Positions 16,242 through 24,889 are shown, counted from the stretch's first letter. The stretch: 32,008 nt of DNA from Oscillospiraceae bacterium (GCA_009784625.1 WRBI01000031.1:1-32008), one strand, 5' to 3'. Numbers and translations are program-made. Notes: generated by a model from the sequence alone, not told the origin.

Positions 16242-16261
16242 CTAACATTACCACACAAAAG

Positions 16262-16275
16262 GGTTGCTAGCAACC
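16262..16275. repeat. Perfect 14-bp palindrome between hutI and the second urocanase
   Basis: GGTTGCTAGCAACC is fully self-complementary. A second inverted pair, AACCGAT (16272-16278) and ATCGGTT (16290-16296), overlaps its edge. The position, near the -35 zone of hutI and upstream of the urocanase promoter, suits an operator shared by the divergent genes. The binding protein is unknown. Confidence 0.5.
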
Positions 16276-16310
16276 GATAAATGAGGGCGATCGGTTACGT
16301 TTTGTGAAAA

Positions 16311-16343
16311 ATAGACGGAAGTTAGACGCCGGGCTATTATAAT
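16311..16343 (+). promoter_or_regulatory. SARP-type activator site and -10 box upstream of the second urocanase operon
   Basis: ATAGACG (16311-16317), four bases, TTAGACG (16322-16328), nine bases, then TATAAT (16338-16343). Seventeen consecutive bases (TAGACGGAAGTTAGACG) are identical to the hutH site and the distance to the -10 is the same. No consensus -35 is present. As no clear promoter is seen before the downstream genes, this one may drive the urocanase and, by read-through, the whole glutamate-fermentation run. Confidence 0.72.
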
Positions 16344-16349
16344 TGTATT

Positions 16350-16527
16350 CAGATGTGGAAAGAAAATTTAGGCTCAAGTTGTATTGTTACAAAAATACGC
16401 GCACGATACGCATTAAATAACCTGTGTGCGCAAGACAAAGCGCCCCGGCCGGACTGCGGCGTCGTCTATCCTGTGGTACAGGCAACGAAAAATAACAAAG
16501 AGAAAATTGTGAAAGGAAGATTGCCCA
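16350..16527 (+). other. About 180-nt leader of the second urocanase
   Basis: The untranslated stretch between the predicted transcription start and the ATG. It contains an inverted repeat GCGCAC (16399-16404) with GTGCGC (16426-16431) and a GC-rich segment near 16440-16475. It does not match any riboswitch class I recognise. AAAGGAAG lies 9 nt before the ATG. Confidence 0.4.
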
Positions 16528-18537
16528 ATGAACTTGCAAAACGAAGCCGTAACCATTGCGCTCGATCGTGAATTGCCCAAAATGCCGGAGTTTGACCCCA
16601 AATATAGGCGTGCGCCCCGGCGTGAGTCGATGCTGTCAGCGGAAGACAAAGTGACCGCGATCAAAAACGCGCTGCGCTACATCCCCAAAGAGCACCACGG
16701 TATGATGGCCAAAGAGTTCGCAGCCGAGCTCGAAGAGCACGGGCGGATTTACGGTTACCGCTTTCGGCCCCAGGGCAAGCTTTACGGAAAGCCGCTCGAT
16801 GAATACAAGGGGAACTGCACCGAGGCCAAAGCCTTTCAGGTCATGATTGACAACAATCTTGATTTTGACGTTGCCCTCTACCCCTATGAGCTGGTTACTT
16901 ACGGCGAGACCGGGCAGATTTTTCAAAACTGGATGCAGTACCGGCTGGTCAAAAAATACCTCGAAACCATGACGGATGAGCAGACCTTGGTGTTGCTTTC
17001 CGGCCACCCGCTCGGGCTTTTCCGCTCGCACAAAATGTCGCCCCGCGCCATCATCTCCAACGGGATGTTTGTCGGCCTGTACGACAACCCGCAGGCGTTT
17101 AACCGCGCGGCGGCGATCGGTGTTTCCAACTACGGCCAGATGACGGCGGGCGGCTGGATGTACATAGGCCCGCAGGGGATTGTACATGGCACATTCAATA
17201 CACTGCTCAACGCCGGGCGCATCTTCCTCGGTGTACCGCAGGATAAAGACCTTGCCGGCAAGTTGTTTGTCACATCCGGTTTGGGTGGAATGAGCGGCGC
17301 GCAAGGCAAGGCCGCTGAAATTTCGGGTGCGGTGTCCATCATCGCTGAAGTGGACATCTCGCGGATCAACACCCGCCACGAACAGGGCTGGGTCAGCAAG
17401 CAGACCGGCTCACTTGAACAAGCGGCCGCGTGGGCAAATGAAAAACTGGCCGCCAAAGAACCCTGCGCCATCGCTTACCACGGCAACATCATCGACCTGC
17501 TTGAATACCTGATCGAAAAGAATATTCACGTCGATCTGCTCTCCGACCAGACCTCCTGCCACGTGCCCTATGACGGCGGCTACTGCCCGCAGGGGCTGAG
17601 CTTTGAGCAGCGCACCGAAATGCTGGGCAAAGACCCCGCCCGCTTCTGTGAGCTGGTCGACAAATCCCTGCGCCATCACTATGATTTGATCTGCAAACTG
17701 CACGAGCGCGGCGTTTACTTCTTCGACTACGGCAACAGCTTCCTCAAAGCGGTCAACGACGCCGGGGTTACCGACATCTGCAAAAACGGGGTAGACGCGG
17801 TTGACGGGTTTATCTTCCCGTCCTATGTTGAGGACATCCTCGGCCCGCAGTTATTTGACTACGGTTACGGGCCCTTCCGCTGGTGCTGTCTTTCCGGCAA
17901 ACAGGAAGACCTGGACGCGACCGACAAAGCGGCAATGGACTGCATCGGCCCTGAGCGCCGTTATCAGGACCGGGACAACTATGTCTGGGTGCGGGACGCG
18001 AAGAAAAACAAGATGGTGGTTGGCACAAAATGCCGCATCCTCTATCAGGATGCTGAAGGGCGCACAAAGATCGCGCTGCGCTTTAACGAGATGGTTCGAA
18101 AAGGTGAGATCGGCCCGATCATGCTCGGCCGCGACCACCACGACACCGGCGGAACAGATTCGCCTTTCCGCGAGACATCCAACATCAAAGACGGCTCGAA
18201 CATCACCGCTGATATGGCTACCCAGTGCTTTGCGGGCAACTGCGCGCGCGGGATGAGCCTGGTCGCCCTGCACAACGGCGGCGGCGTGGGGATCGGCAAA
18301 TCGATCAACGGCGGCTTCGGAATGGTGCTGGACGGCAGTGCGCGGGTGGATGAAATTCTTAACGCGGCCATGCCCTGGGATGTTATGGTCGGCGTATCCC
18401 GCCGCGCCTGGGCAACCAACCAACACGCGGTCGAAACCGTAAAAACTTACAATCAAAACAATGCCGGCACCGACCACATCACGGTTCCCGAAGTGGCTGA
18501 TGATGCGCTGATCCGCGCGGCACTTGGCGGAAAATAA
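16528..18537 (+). CDS. hutU: Urocanate hydratase, long type, copy 2
   Basis: A 669-residue urocanase of the same long class as the copy at 9581. It keeps every conserved block: GNCTEAKAFQVMIDNN, TSGLGGMSGAQGKA, YHGNIIDLL, DQTSCHVPY, GYGPFRWCCLSG and HNGGGVGIGKSINGGFGM. The ATG follows AAAGGAAG by 9 nt. Divergence from copy 1 is spread over the whole length, so this is not a recent duplication. It has its own SARP-type promoter and ends in a strong terminator-like hairpin before the formimidoyltransferase gene. Why two urocanases are kept is unclear; different regulation or substrate preference are possibilities. Confidence 0.95.
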   Translation: MNLQNEAVTIALDRELPKMPEFDPKYRRAPRRESMLSAEDKVTAIKNALRYIPKEHHGMMAKEFAAELEEHGRIYGYRFRPQGKLYGKPLDEYKGNCTEAKAFQVMIDNNLDFDVALYPYELVTYGETGQIFQNWMQYRLVKKYLETMTDEQTLVLLSGHPLGLFRSHKMSPRAIISNGMFVGLYDNPQAFNRAAAIGVSNYGQMTAGGWMYIGPQGIVHGTFNTLLNAGRIFLGVPQDKDLAGKLFVTSGLGGMSGAQGKAAEISGAVSIIAEVDISRINTRHEQGWVSKQTGSLEQAAAWANEKLAAKEPCAIAYHGNIIDLLEYLIEKNIHVDLLSDQTSCHVPYDGGYCPQGLSFEQRTEMLGKDPARFCELVDKSLRHHYDLICKLHERGVYFFDYGNSFLKAVNDAGVTDICKNGVDAVDGFIFPSYVEDILGPQLFDYGYGPFRWCCLSGKQEDLDATDKAAMDCIGPERRYQDRDNYVWVRDAKKNKMVVGTKCRILYQDAEGRTKIALRFNEMVRKGEIGPIMLGRDHHDTGGTDSPFRETSNIKDGSNITADMATQCFAGNCARGMSLVALHNGGGVGIGKSINGGFGMVLDGSARVDEILNAAMPWDVMVGVSRRAWATNQHAVETVKTYNQNNAGTDHITVPEVADDALIRAALGGK

Positions 18538-18543
18538 TAACCC

Positions 18544-18589
18544 GAAGACTCTTGGGGGCTAAACAAGCCCCCGAGGCTCTTCCTTTTTT
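18544..18589 (+). terminator. Terminator or attenuator between the urocanase and the downstream operon
   Basis: A near-perfect 17-bp stem (18544-18560 with 18566-18582, containing GGGGGCT/AGCCCCC) with a 5-nt loop is followed by six Ts. Only 36 bp separate it from the next gene and no clear promoter is seen there. It probably lets part of transcription through. Confidence 0.8.
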
Positions 18590-18625
18590 ATCGCAACCAA
18601 CTTAAAGTAAAAGGAGCAAACAATA

Positions 18626-19525
18626 ATGGCAAAAATCGTACAGTGCATCCCGAATTTTAGCGAAGGGCGCGACCAGGCGGTTGTCGACGCGCTTGTGGCC
18701 ACCGCAAAAAGCGTACCCGGCGTTACCCTGCTTGACCACTCGTCGGACGCCAGCCACAACCGCAGCGTTTTCACTTTGGTCGGTGACCCGGATGGAATTG
18801 CCGAAGCAGCGTTTAAGCTCTGTAAGCTGGCGAGTGAAAAGATCGACATGACAAAACATACCGGCGAACACCCGCGCATGGGCGCGACCGACGTTATCCC
18901 GTTTGTCCCCATCAAAGACTGCACCGCCGCCGATTGCGTCGAAATCTCAAAAAAAGTGGCCGCGCGGATCTGGAACGAACTCCAAATCCCCATCTTTCTG
19001 TATGAAGATTCTTGCGCGAGTGAATCCCGCCGCAACCTGGCCGCTGTCCGCAAGGGGCAGTTTGAGGGGATGCCCGAAAAGCTAAAACAAGACGAGTGGG
19101 CGCCCGATTTTGGCGAGCGCAAAGTACACCCAACAGCCGGTATCACCGCGGTCGGAGCGAGAATGCCGCTGGTCGCCTACAACGTAAACTTGGGTACTTC
19201 GGATATTGAAATCGCAAACGCAATTGCGAAAGTCGTTCGCGGCTCAAGCGGCGGCTTTAAATATTGCAAAGGGATCGGCGTTATGCTCGAAGACCGCAAT
19301 ATCGCCCAAGTGTCCATGAACATGGTCAACTACGAGGGCACACCGATTTACCGGGTGTTCGAGCTGATCCGCATCGAAGCCGAGCGCTGGGGCGTTCCCA
19401 TCATCGGCAGCGAAATTGTCGGCCTTACCCCGGCCAAAGCGCTGATCGACTGCGCCGATTACTACCTAAAGCTCGAAAACTTTGACTACAGCAAACAAGT
19501 GCTCGAAAATCACCTTTTGGGTTAA
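18626..19525 (+). CDS. Glutamate formimidoyltransferase
   Basis: Transfers the formimino group of N-formiminoglutamate to tetrahydrofolate, releasing glutamate. The 299-residue protein corresponds to the transferase half of mammalian FTCD. It starts KIVQCIPNFSEGRD, has LLDHSSDASHNRSVFTLVG, and carries HTGEHPRMGATD with His82 at the position of the catalytic histidine in the mammalian enzyme. AAAGGAG precedes the ATG. It is the first of eleven closely spaced plus-strand genes and is followed after 15 bp by the cyclodeaminase, which is a separate protein here. Confidence 0.95.
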   Translation: MAKIVQCIPNFSEGRDQAVVDALVATAKSVPGVTLLDHSSDASHNRSVFTLVGDPDGIAEAAFKLCKLASEKIDMTKHTGEHPRMGATDVIPFVPIKDCTAADCVEISKKVAARIWNELQIPIFLYEDSCASESRRNLAAVRKGQFEGMPEKLKQDEWAPDFGERKVHPTAGITAVGARMPLVAYNVNLGTSDIEIANAIAKVVRGSSGGFKYCKGIGVMLEDRNIAQVSMNMVNYEGTPIYRVFELIRIEAERWGVPIIGSEIVGLTPAKALIDCADYYLKLENFDYSKQVLENHLLG

Positions 19526-19540
19526 CGGGAGGGCTGCGAT

Positions 19541-20179
19541 ATGTTGCTTGTTGACTACACGATCAAAGGTTTCGCTGACCTGCTCGCCTCCGACGCACCC
19601 GCGCCGGGGGGCGGCTCAACTGCCGCGCTTGAGGGCGCGCTGGGCGCTTCTCTGGCCAGGATGGTGGGGGCCCTGACTGTCGGGCGGAAAAAATACGCCG
19701 AGCATGCCGATTTCGCGGATGATTTGACCGCCAAGACCGAGCGGATAAGAACCGACTTTCTGGCCGTGATTGACGAGGACACTTTGGCGTTTAACCAGGT
19801 CAGCGCGGTTTTCGAAATGCCCAAAGACACTGACGAGCAGAAAGCCGCCCGAAAAGAGGCAATGCAGTCGGCGCTTAAATCCTGTGTTTTGCCGCCCTTT
19901 AAAATGATGCAGCTCAGCTTGGAGGCGATTGAGCTGACCGCGCAGGCGGTGGGCAAAACCAACGCGAGTGCCGCGAGTGATTTGGGCGTTGCCGCACTCA
20001 GCTTAAAAGCCGCAGTGCAGGGCGCCTGGCTGAATATCCTCATCAATATCGGCGGGCTGAGCGATACCGGCTTCGCGGACGAATACCGCCAAAAAGGCGA
20101 GGGAATCCTGTCGAAAGCACTGCCGCTGGCCGACGAGGTTTACAATGCCATACTCGGCGACTTAATATCACAGGCTTAA
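19541..20179 (+). CDS. Formimidoyltetrahydrofolate cyclodeaminase / methenyl-THF cyclohydrolase family (FchA-like)
   Basis: Closes 5-formimino-tetrahydrofolate to 5,10-methenyl-tetrahydrofolate with loss of ammonia. The 212-residue all-helical protein matches the cyclodeaminase half of FTCD: the N-terminal [34 protein letters not shown] block, EDTLAFNQV, and the C-terminal [15 protein letters not shown] stretch. GGGAGGG precedes the ATG at 19541. FchA cyclohydrolases belong to the same family. The partner gene directly upstream favours the cyclodeaminase role, and both activities are possible. Confidence 0.92.
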   Translation: MLLVDYTIKGFADLLASDAPAPGGGSTAALEGALGASLARMVGALTVGRKKYAEHADFADDLTAKTERIRTDFLAVIDEDTLAFNQVSAVFEMPKDTDEQKAARKEAMQSALKSCVLPPFKMMQLSLEAIELTAQAVGKTNASAASDLGVAALSLKAAVQGAWLNILINIGGLSDTGFADEYRQKGEGILSKALPLADEVYNAILGDLISQA

Positions 20180-20222
20180 ACTCCAAACGCGCAATCAAGC
20201 CCACAGTCAGAAAGGAGTTGTA

Positions 20223-21674
20223 ATGATGGATCTGACCAACAAGCGTTTAAGCGAAGAAGAATTTTACGCGCAGCGAGGCGAAGTATTAAGCCAGTGGCCG
20301 ACAGGGAAAGACGTAGATATGCAAGCAGGGGTCGAGTACCAGAAAAAGCTGCCGTCTCGCAAAAATTTTTCGCACAAGCTGCAAAAAGCGAAAAAGAACG
20401 GGGTAACGCTGATCCAGCCGCGAGCAGGGGTAGCGCTGATCCCCGAGCATATCCAGCTTCTTACATATTTACAAGATAAAGGTGAAGCAGACCTCTTGCC
20501 CACCACCATAGACAGCTACACCCGCCAGAATAGGTTTGAGAACGCCCAACAGGGAATCGAAGAATCTGTGAAATCGGGGAAGTCAATGTTAAACGGGTTT
20601 CCGGCCGTAAACCACGGGGTAGAGGGCTGCCGGCAGATCGTAGAGGCCCTGGATATTCCGGTGCAGGTAAGGCACGGCACACCGGATGCGCGGCTGCTTA
20701 CCGAAATCACCTACTCAGGCGGGTTTACCAGCTATGAGGGCGGGGGGATCAGCTACAATATCCCGTACTCCAAAAATGCGGATCTGACCAAGACCATCTC
20801 AGACTGGCAGTATGTGGACCGCCTGACCGGGATGTATGAAGAAGCGGGCGTAACCATCAACCGCGAACCGTTTGGCCCGTTGACCGGCACACTTGTCCCG
20901 CCCTGCATCTCCCACGCGGTGGCCATCATCGAAAGCCTGCTGGCGGCTGAGCAGGGGGTCAAGAACCTCACGGTCGGCTACGGCCAGTGCGGTAACCTTA
21001 TCCAAGACGTGGCGGCGGTGCAGACATTGCAATCCCTGACCGATGAATACCTCATCAAATACGGTTACAGCGATGTTGAAGTCACAACCGTGCTGCACCA
21101 GTGGATGGGTGGGTTCCCCCAGGACGAAGCCAAGGCGTTCTCGGTTATCTCGTGGGGGAGTACGGTCGCCGCGCTGTCTAAAGCAACCAAAGTCATTGTC
21201 AAAACCCCGCACGAAGCGATGGGAATCCCGACCATGGAAGCCAACGCACAGGGGCTGCGCTGTACCAAACAGATGATCTCAATGCTCAGGGATCAGACGC
21301 TGAACGAAAACTCACTGGCCGGCGAAAAGGCGATCATCTCAGCCGAGACCCACTGTATTGTGGATAAAGTGTTCGAGCTGGGCGGCGGGGATCTGGCAGT
21401 GGGGGCGGTGCGCGCTTTTGCGGCCGGTGTATTGGATATCCCGTTTGCGCCATCCCGTGCAAACGCGGGCAAACTGCTGCCTGTGCGGGATAACCACGGC
21501 GCTGTGCGGATTTTCGATCCGGGCAGCTTGCCTCTAAGCGGCGATCTGCTCGCTTTCCACAAAGACAAAATCGCAGAGCGAGCCAAAGAGGAGCGCAGGG
21601 ACCCATCCTTCCAGATGGTGACCGACGATGTGTACGCGATCAGTCAGGGAAGGCTGGTCGGCAGGCCGAAATAG
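20223..21674 (+). CDS. glmE: Glutamate mutase epsilon subunit
   Basis: The catalytic barrel subunit of coenzyme B12-dependent glutamate mutase, which rearranges L-glutamate to (2S,3S)-3-methylaspartate together with the sigma subunit at 24890. Its 483 residues are about the length of clostridial GlmE/MutE. Conserved stretches include [61 protein letters not shown] and [25 protein letters not shown] precedes the tandem ATGATG. The gap to the cyclodeaminase is 43 bp with no terminator, so one-carbon transfer and glutamate fermentation appear to share a transcript. The stop codon TAG lies at the edge of a 120-bp repeat. Confidence 0.96.
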   Translation: MMDLTNKRLSEEEFYAQRGEVLSQWPTGKDVDMQAGVEYQKKLPSRKNFSHKLQKAKKNGVTLIQPRAGVALIPEHIQLLTYLQDKGEADLLPTTIDSYTRQNRFENAQQGIEESVKSGKSMLNGFPAVNHGVEGCRQIVEALDIPVQVRHGTPDARLLTEITYSGGFTSYEGGGISYNIPYSKNADLTKTISDWQYVDRLTGMYEEAGVTINREPFGPLTGTLVPPCISHAVAIIESLLAAEQGVKNLTVGYGQCGNLIQDVAAVQTLQSLTDEYLIKYGYSDVEVTTVLHQWMGGFPQDEAKAFSVISWGSTVAALSKATKVIVKTPHEAMGIPTMEANAQGLRCTKQMISMLRDQTLNENSLAGEKAIISAETHCIVDKVFELGGGDLAVGAVRAFAAGVLDIPFAPSRANAGKLLPVRDNHGAVRIFDPGSLPLSGDLLAFHKDKIAERAKEERRDPSFQMVTDDVYAISQGRLVGRPK

Positions 21675-21792
21675 TTGACAGTTGACAATTGAAAGCTCAC
21701 AGTGAAAGAGTCCGCTGAGCGGACGGTATTCAAATCCATCGCGCTTTGCGCGATTCCATAACTGTCAACTGTACACTGTCAACTGTCAACTG
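21673..21792. repeat. 120-bp folded intergenic repeat, copy 1
   Basis: Begins inside the glmE stop codon (tAGTTGACAG) and ends 23 bp before the methylaspartate ammonia-lyase ATG. The outer arms AGTTGACAGTTGACA and TGTCAACTGTCAACT are inverted repeats. Inside are two hairpins, GTCCGCT-G-AGCGGAC and ATCGCGC-TTT-GCGCGAT. It is nearly identical to the copy at 23052-23171. It carries no coding content and resembles a MITE-like or REP-like dispersed repeat. Confidence 0.85.
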
Positions 21793-21815
21793 GATTAATC
21801 AAGGGGTGCAAGGAT

Positions 21816-23057
21816 ATGAAGATTATAAAAGGCGTGTGCGCGCCGGGGCGTACCGGTTTCTTTTTTGACGACCAGCGTGCAATCAAAGCGGGGGCGAAAG
21901 CGGACGGCGCGAGTTATAGCGGCTCACCGGTTACATCGGGGTTTTCGGCAGTCCGTCAGGCAGGGGAGTCGGTCTCGGTTCTGCTGATTCTTGAGGATGG
22001 GCAGGTTGCCCACGGTGATTGCGCAGCCGTGCAGTATTCGGGCGCGGGCGGCAGGGATCCGCTTTTTCTGGCGGACGACTTTATCCCGGTGATCGAGAAA
22101 GAGATATTCCCGGCCCTTGTGGGCAAAGAGGTCACAAGCTTCCGCGAGATGGCCGGCAAGCTGGAAGAAATGAAAGTAAACGGCAAACAACTGCACACGG
22201 CTATTCGCTACGGTGTGTCACAGGCAATCCTGGACGCCGTTGCCAAATCACAGCACAAGCTGATGTGTGAGGTTGTGGCCAAAGAATATGAGCTGCCGCT
22301 GGACGCGAAGCTGATCCCCATTTTTACCCAATCAGGGGATGACCGATACAACAACGTGGATAAGATGATCCTCAAAGGTGCGCAGGTATTGCCCCACGGC
22401 CTGATCAACAATGTACAGACAAAGCTGGGCGAAAAAGGCGAGCTGCTGCACGAATATGTGGGCTGGCTACGGGATCGCGTTTTGGCGTTGCGTATGGGTA
22501 AAGACTATCTGCCGGTTTTGCACATCGATGTGTATGGAACAATCGGCCAGGCGTTTGGAAATCACAATTACGCCGGTATGGCCGACTATCTGCAAACGCT
22601 TGAGCAGGCGGCAAAACCGCTGAAATTGCGGATTGAGGGCCCGATGGATGTAGAAGAGCGGGAGGGCCAGATGAAAGCGCTTTCCGCGTTGACCAAACTG
22701 CTGGATGAGCGGAAGATCGAAGTAGAGCTTGTGGCCGACGAGTGGTGCAACACGCTGGAGGATATCCGGTATTTTGCCGACAACAAAGCCGGGCATATGG
22801 TACAGATCAAGACCCCGGATTTGGGCGGGGTGGGCAACACGGTCGAAGCGGTGCTTTACTGCAAAGAAAAAGGGATCGGCGCGTATCAGGGCGGTACTTG
22901 CAACGAGACCAACCGCTCGGCTGAAGTCTGTGTACATCTGGCAATGGCAACCCGGCCCGATCAAATCCTCGCAAAGCCGGGGATGGGGGTAGACGAGGGC
23001 TATATGATCGTCAACAACGAAATGCAGCGGATTATCGCGCTGCTGAAGAATAGTTGA
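21816..23057 (+). CDS. mal: Methylaspartate ammonia-lyase
   Basis: Removes ammonia from 3-methylaspartate to give mesaconate. It is an enolase-superfamily enzyme of 413 residues, the same length as the Clostridium tetanomorphum protein. Active-site residues are in place: His194 (VLPHGL), Mg2+ ligands Asp238 (HIDVY), Glu274 (RIEGP) and Asp308 (VADEW), and catalytic Lys332 (QIKTPDLGG). AAGGGGTGCAAGG precedes the ATG. It lies between glmE and the AtuA-like gene, with copies of one 120-bp repeat on both sides. Its stop codon TGA (23055-23057) lies inside the downstream repeat, so the last residue or two are read from the element. Confidence 0.96.
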   Translation: MKIIKGVCAPGRTGFFFDDQRAIKAGAKADGASYSGSPVTSGFSAVRQAGESVSVLLILEDGQVAHGDCAAVQYSGAGGRDPLFLADDFIPVIEKEIFPALVGKEVTSFREMAGKLEEMKVNGKQLHTAIRYGVSQAILDAVAKSQHKLMCEVVAKEYELPLDAKLIPIFTQSGDDRYNNVDKMILKGAQVLPHGLINNVQTKLGEKGELLHEYVGWLRDRVLALRMGKDYLPVLHIDVYGTIGQAFGNHNYAGMADYLQTLEQAAKPLKLRIEGPMDVEEREGQMKALSALTKLLDERKIEVELVADEWCNTLEDIRYFADNKAGHMVQIKTPDLGGVGNTVEAVLYCKEKGIGAYQGGTCNETNRSAEVCVHLAMATRPDQILAKPGMGVDEGYMIVNNEMQRIIALLKNS

Positions 23058-23171
23058 CAGTTGACAATTGAAAGTTGACAGTGAAAGAGTCCGCTGCGCG
23101 GACGTCATTCAAATTCATCGCGCTTTGCGCGATTCTATAACTGTCAACTGTACACTGTCAACTGTCAACTG
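23052..23171. repeat. 120-bp folded intergenic repeat, copy 2
   Basis: Same length and structure as the copy at 21673. Outer arms are AGTTGACAGTTGACA and TGTCAACTGTCAACT, enclosing GTCCGC-TGC-GCGGAC and ATCGCGC-TTT-GCGCGAT. Its first bases supply the stop codon of the methylaspartate ammonia-lyase gene, and its end is followed at once by the GGAGG site of the next gene. Confidence 0.85.
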
Positions 23172-23185
23172 AAACGGAGGTTACC

Positions 23186-24562
23186 ATGCGCGAAGAATTC
23201 CGGATACTTTCAACCACGGCGATTCTGGGTTACGGATTCCCGCTTTCCTCTTTTGAAGAGGGGATGAAGCGCGGCCCGCACCTGATCGCGGTGGACGGCG
23301 GATCTACCGACCCCGGGCCTTATTATCTGGGCGCAGGGGTGTCTTTCACCAACCGCGAGGCGGTCAAGCGCGACCTTGAAATTATGATCAAAGCGGGGGT
23401 AGAAAACAAAATTCCGGTTGTGGTCGGCTCGGCGGGCGGCTCAGGCGGTGCGCCCCATCTTCAGTGGTGCCGTGAAATTGTTGAAGAAATCGCCAAAGAA
23501 AACGATCTGCATTTTAAATTGGCCGTCATTCACGCGGAACTGGACAAAGGGATGTTGGCAAAAGAGCTGGCGGCGGGCAAGATCACACCGCTCGAACCCG
23601 CGCCCGAACTCACACAGGAAGAACTGGAAGCCACCAGCCGTGTGGTCGCGCAGATGGGGGTTGAGCCGTTTATCGCGGCGTTCGAGCGCGCGCCGGATGT
23701 CATTCTGGCCGGGCGCGCTTATGACCCGACCTGTTTTGCGGCTTTGGCAATCAAACAGGGGTATGACCCGGCGCTGTCTTTGCATCTGGGGAAGATCCTT
23801 GAGTGCGCGGCCATCTGTGCCACCCCGGGCAGCGGGAGCGACTGCATGTTCGGCTACATCGGCGAAGATTACTTCCGGCTTGAGCCGCTCTCAAATGTGC
23901 GCAAGTGCACAACCCTTTCGGTGGCCGCGCACACGCTGTACGAAAAGACAAACCCGTACATCCTGCCCGGGCCGGGCGGCGTGCTTGACCTGCATGAATG
24001 CAAGTTTGAGCAGGAAAGCGAAAACACAGTCAGGGTGAGCGGCACAAAGTTTATCCCATCCGAATTTAACGCGGTAAAGCTGGAGGGCGCAAAGAAAGTC
24101 GGCTGCCGGACCGTTTCCATCGCGGGGACAAGGGACCCGGTTATGATCGCAAAGATCGACGAGATCATGGCGGGGGTAAAAGAGCGGGTATCCGACAACT
24201 TTAAGGGACAGCTTGAAGATTATCACCTGCGCTTTAACATCTACGGCCGGGACGGCGTGATGGCTGCCCTTGAGCCGCAGCCAACCACAGACGGCGCGCA
24301 CGAGCTGGGCATCGTCATCGAGGCCACCGCGCCCACCCAAAGCCAAGCGGACACCATCTGTGCTTTTGCCCGGTCTACCATGCTTCATTACGGATACCAG
24401 GGCAGGCGCTCAACCGCCGGGAACCTCGCGTTCCCGTACTCACCCAGCGACTTTCACGCCGGGGAGGTTTACGAGTTCAGCGTTTATCACCTGTTGCGGG
24501 CAGATGACCCGGCCAAATTGTTCCCCTTTGAGATTGTAGAACTTGGAGGTGACCGCGCATGA
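23186..24562 (+). CDS. AtuA-like (DUF1446) family protein, function in this pathway unknown
   Basis: The 458-residue product resembles the acyclic terpene utilisation AtuA/DUF1446 family: VDGGSTDPGPYYLG near the N-terminus, VVVGSAGGSGGAPHLQW, ILAGRAYDPTCFAAL, and LPGPGGVLDLHECKFEQ. Family members occur with acyl-CoA or terpene-acid degradation genes and their reaction is not settled. CGGAGG lies 6 nt before the ATG. It overlaps the DUF4387 gene by 4 bp, and the two are often neighbours or fused. Its place between methylaspartate ammonia-lyase and the glutamate mutase sigma subunit suggests a role in mesaconate or citramalate metabolism, which is an inference. Confidence 0.85.
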   Translation: MREEFRILSTTAILGYGFPLSSFEEGMKRGPHLIAVDGGSTDPGPYYLGAGVSFTNREAVKRDLEIMIKAGVENKIPVVVGSAGGSGGAPHLQWCREIVEEIAKENDLHFKLAVIHAELDKGMLAKELAAGKITPLEPAPELTQEELEATSRVVAQMGVEPFIAAFERAPDVILAGRAYDPTCFAALAIKQGYDPALSLHLGKILECAAICATPGSGSDCMFGYIGEDYFRLEPLSNVRKCTTLSVAAHTLYEKTNPYILPGPGGVLDLHECKFEQESENTVRVSGTKFIPSEFNAVKLEGAKKVGCRTVSIAGTRDPVMIAKIDEIMAGVKERVSDNFKGQLEDYHLRFNIYGRDGVMAALEPQPTTDGAHELGIVIEATAPTQSQADTICAFARSTMLHYGYQGRRSTAGNLAFPYSPSDFHAGEVYEFSVYHLLRADDPAKLFPFEIVELGGDRA

Positions 24563-24876
24563 TGACCAAACTAAGCGAGATTACTGAGGTTATCCGCTCG
24601 AAAAACGCGGGTCCGTACGAGTTGACTTTTGACATTATGTTCAAAGACTACACGTGGTTTGAGAAAGTCTGTAAAGCAAAAGTGATCAACGAACAGCTGA
24701 TCTGCGACATTTACCGAATAAAGCGAGAAGACATCATAAATATTGTTGAGTTTTATCCGGCCAAAGCGATCAAGGTTACCATCAAGCGGCCGATCCCTTC
24801 AGGGAGTTTGGGCGAGACCGACGTTTATGGCGCACAGCAACACGGGCCGCTTTTGGGCCTTGCGTTTGACTTATAA
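24559..24876 (+). CDS. DUF4387 family protein, AtuA partner
   Basis: A 105-residue protein starting at the first of two ATG codons, 5 nt after GGAGGTGA and overlapping the AtuA-like gene by 4 bp, so the two are likely translationally coupled. Recognisable stretches are VIRSKNAGPYELTFDIMF and GSLGETDVYGAQQHGPLL. DUF4387 occurs as a separate small protein beside AtuA or as the tail of AtuA in other bacteria, so it is probably a subunit of the same complex. No catalytic residues are known. Confidence 0.82.
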   Translation: MMTKLSEITEVIRSKNAGPYELTFDIMFKDYTWFEKVCKAKVINEQLICDIYRIKREDIINIVEFYPAKAIKVTIKRPIPSGSLGETDVYGAQQHGPLLGLAFDL

Positions 24877-24889
24877 AGGAGTGTGAAGA

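Noticed and set aside
16118-16273. N-terminal extension of hutI to the ATG-like start at 16273
   Set aside because: The extra 52 residues have no family match, cover the likely promoter region, and the TTG at 16117 gives the normal enzyme length with a ribosome site.
16350-16527. Known riboswitch in the second urocanase leader
   Set aside because: Only a weak inverted repeat is present and no recognisable aptamer core could be found by eye.
21673-23171. The two 120-bp repeats as a CRISPR array or transposon ends of a composite element
   Set aside because: There are only two copies, they are separated by a conserved 1.2-kb pathway gene, and there is no spacer structure and no transposase. 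They are better explained as dispersed intergenic repeats.
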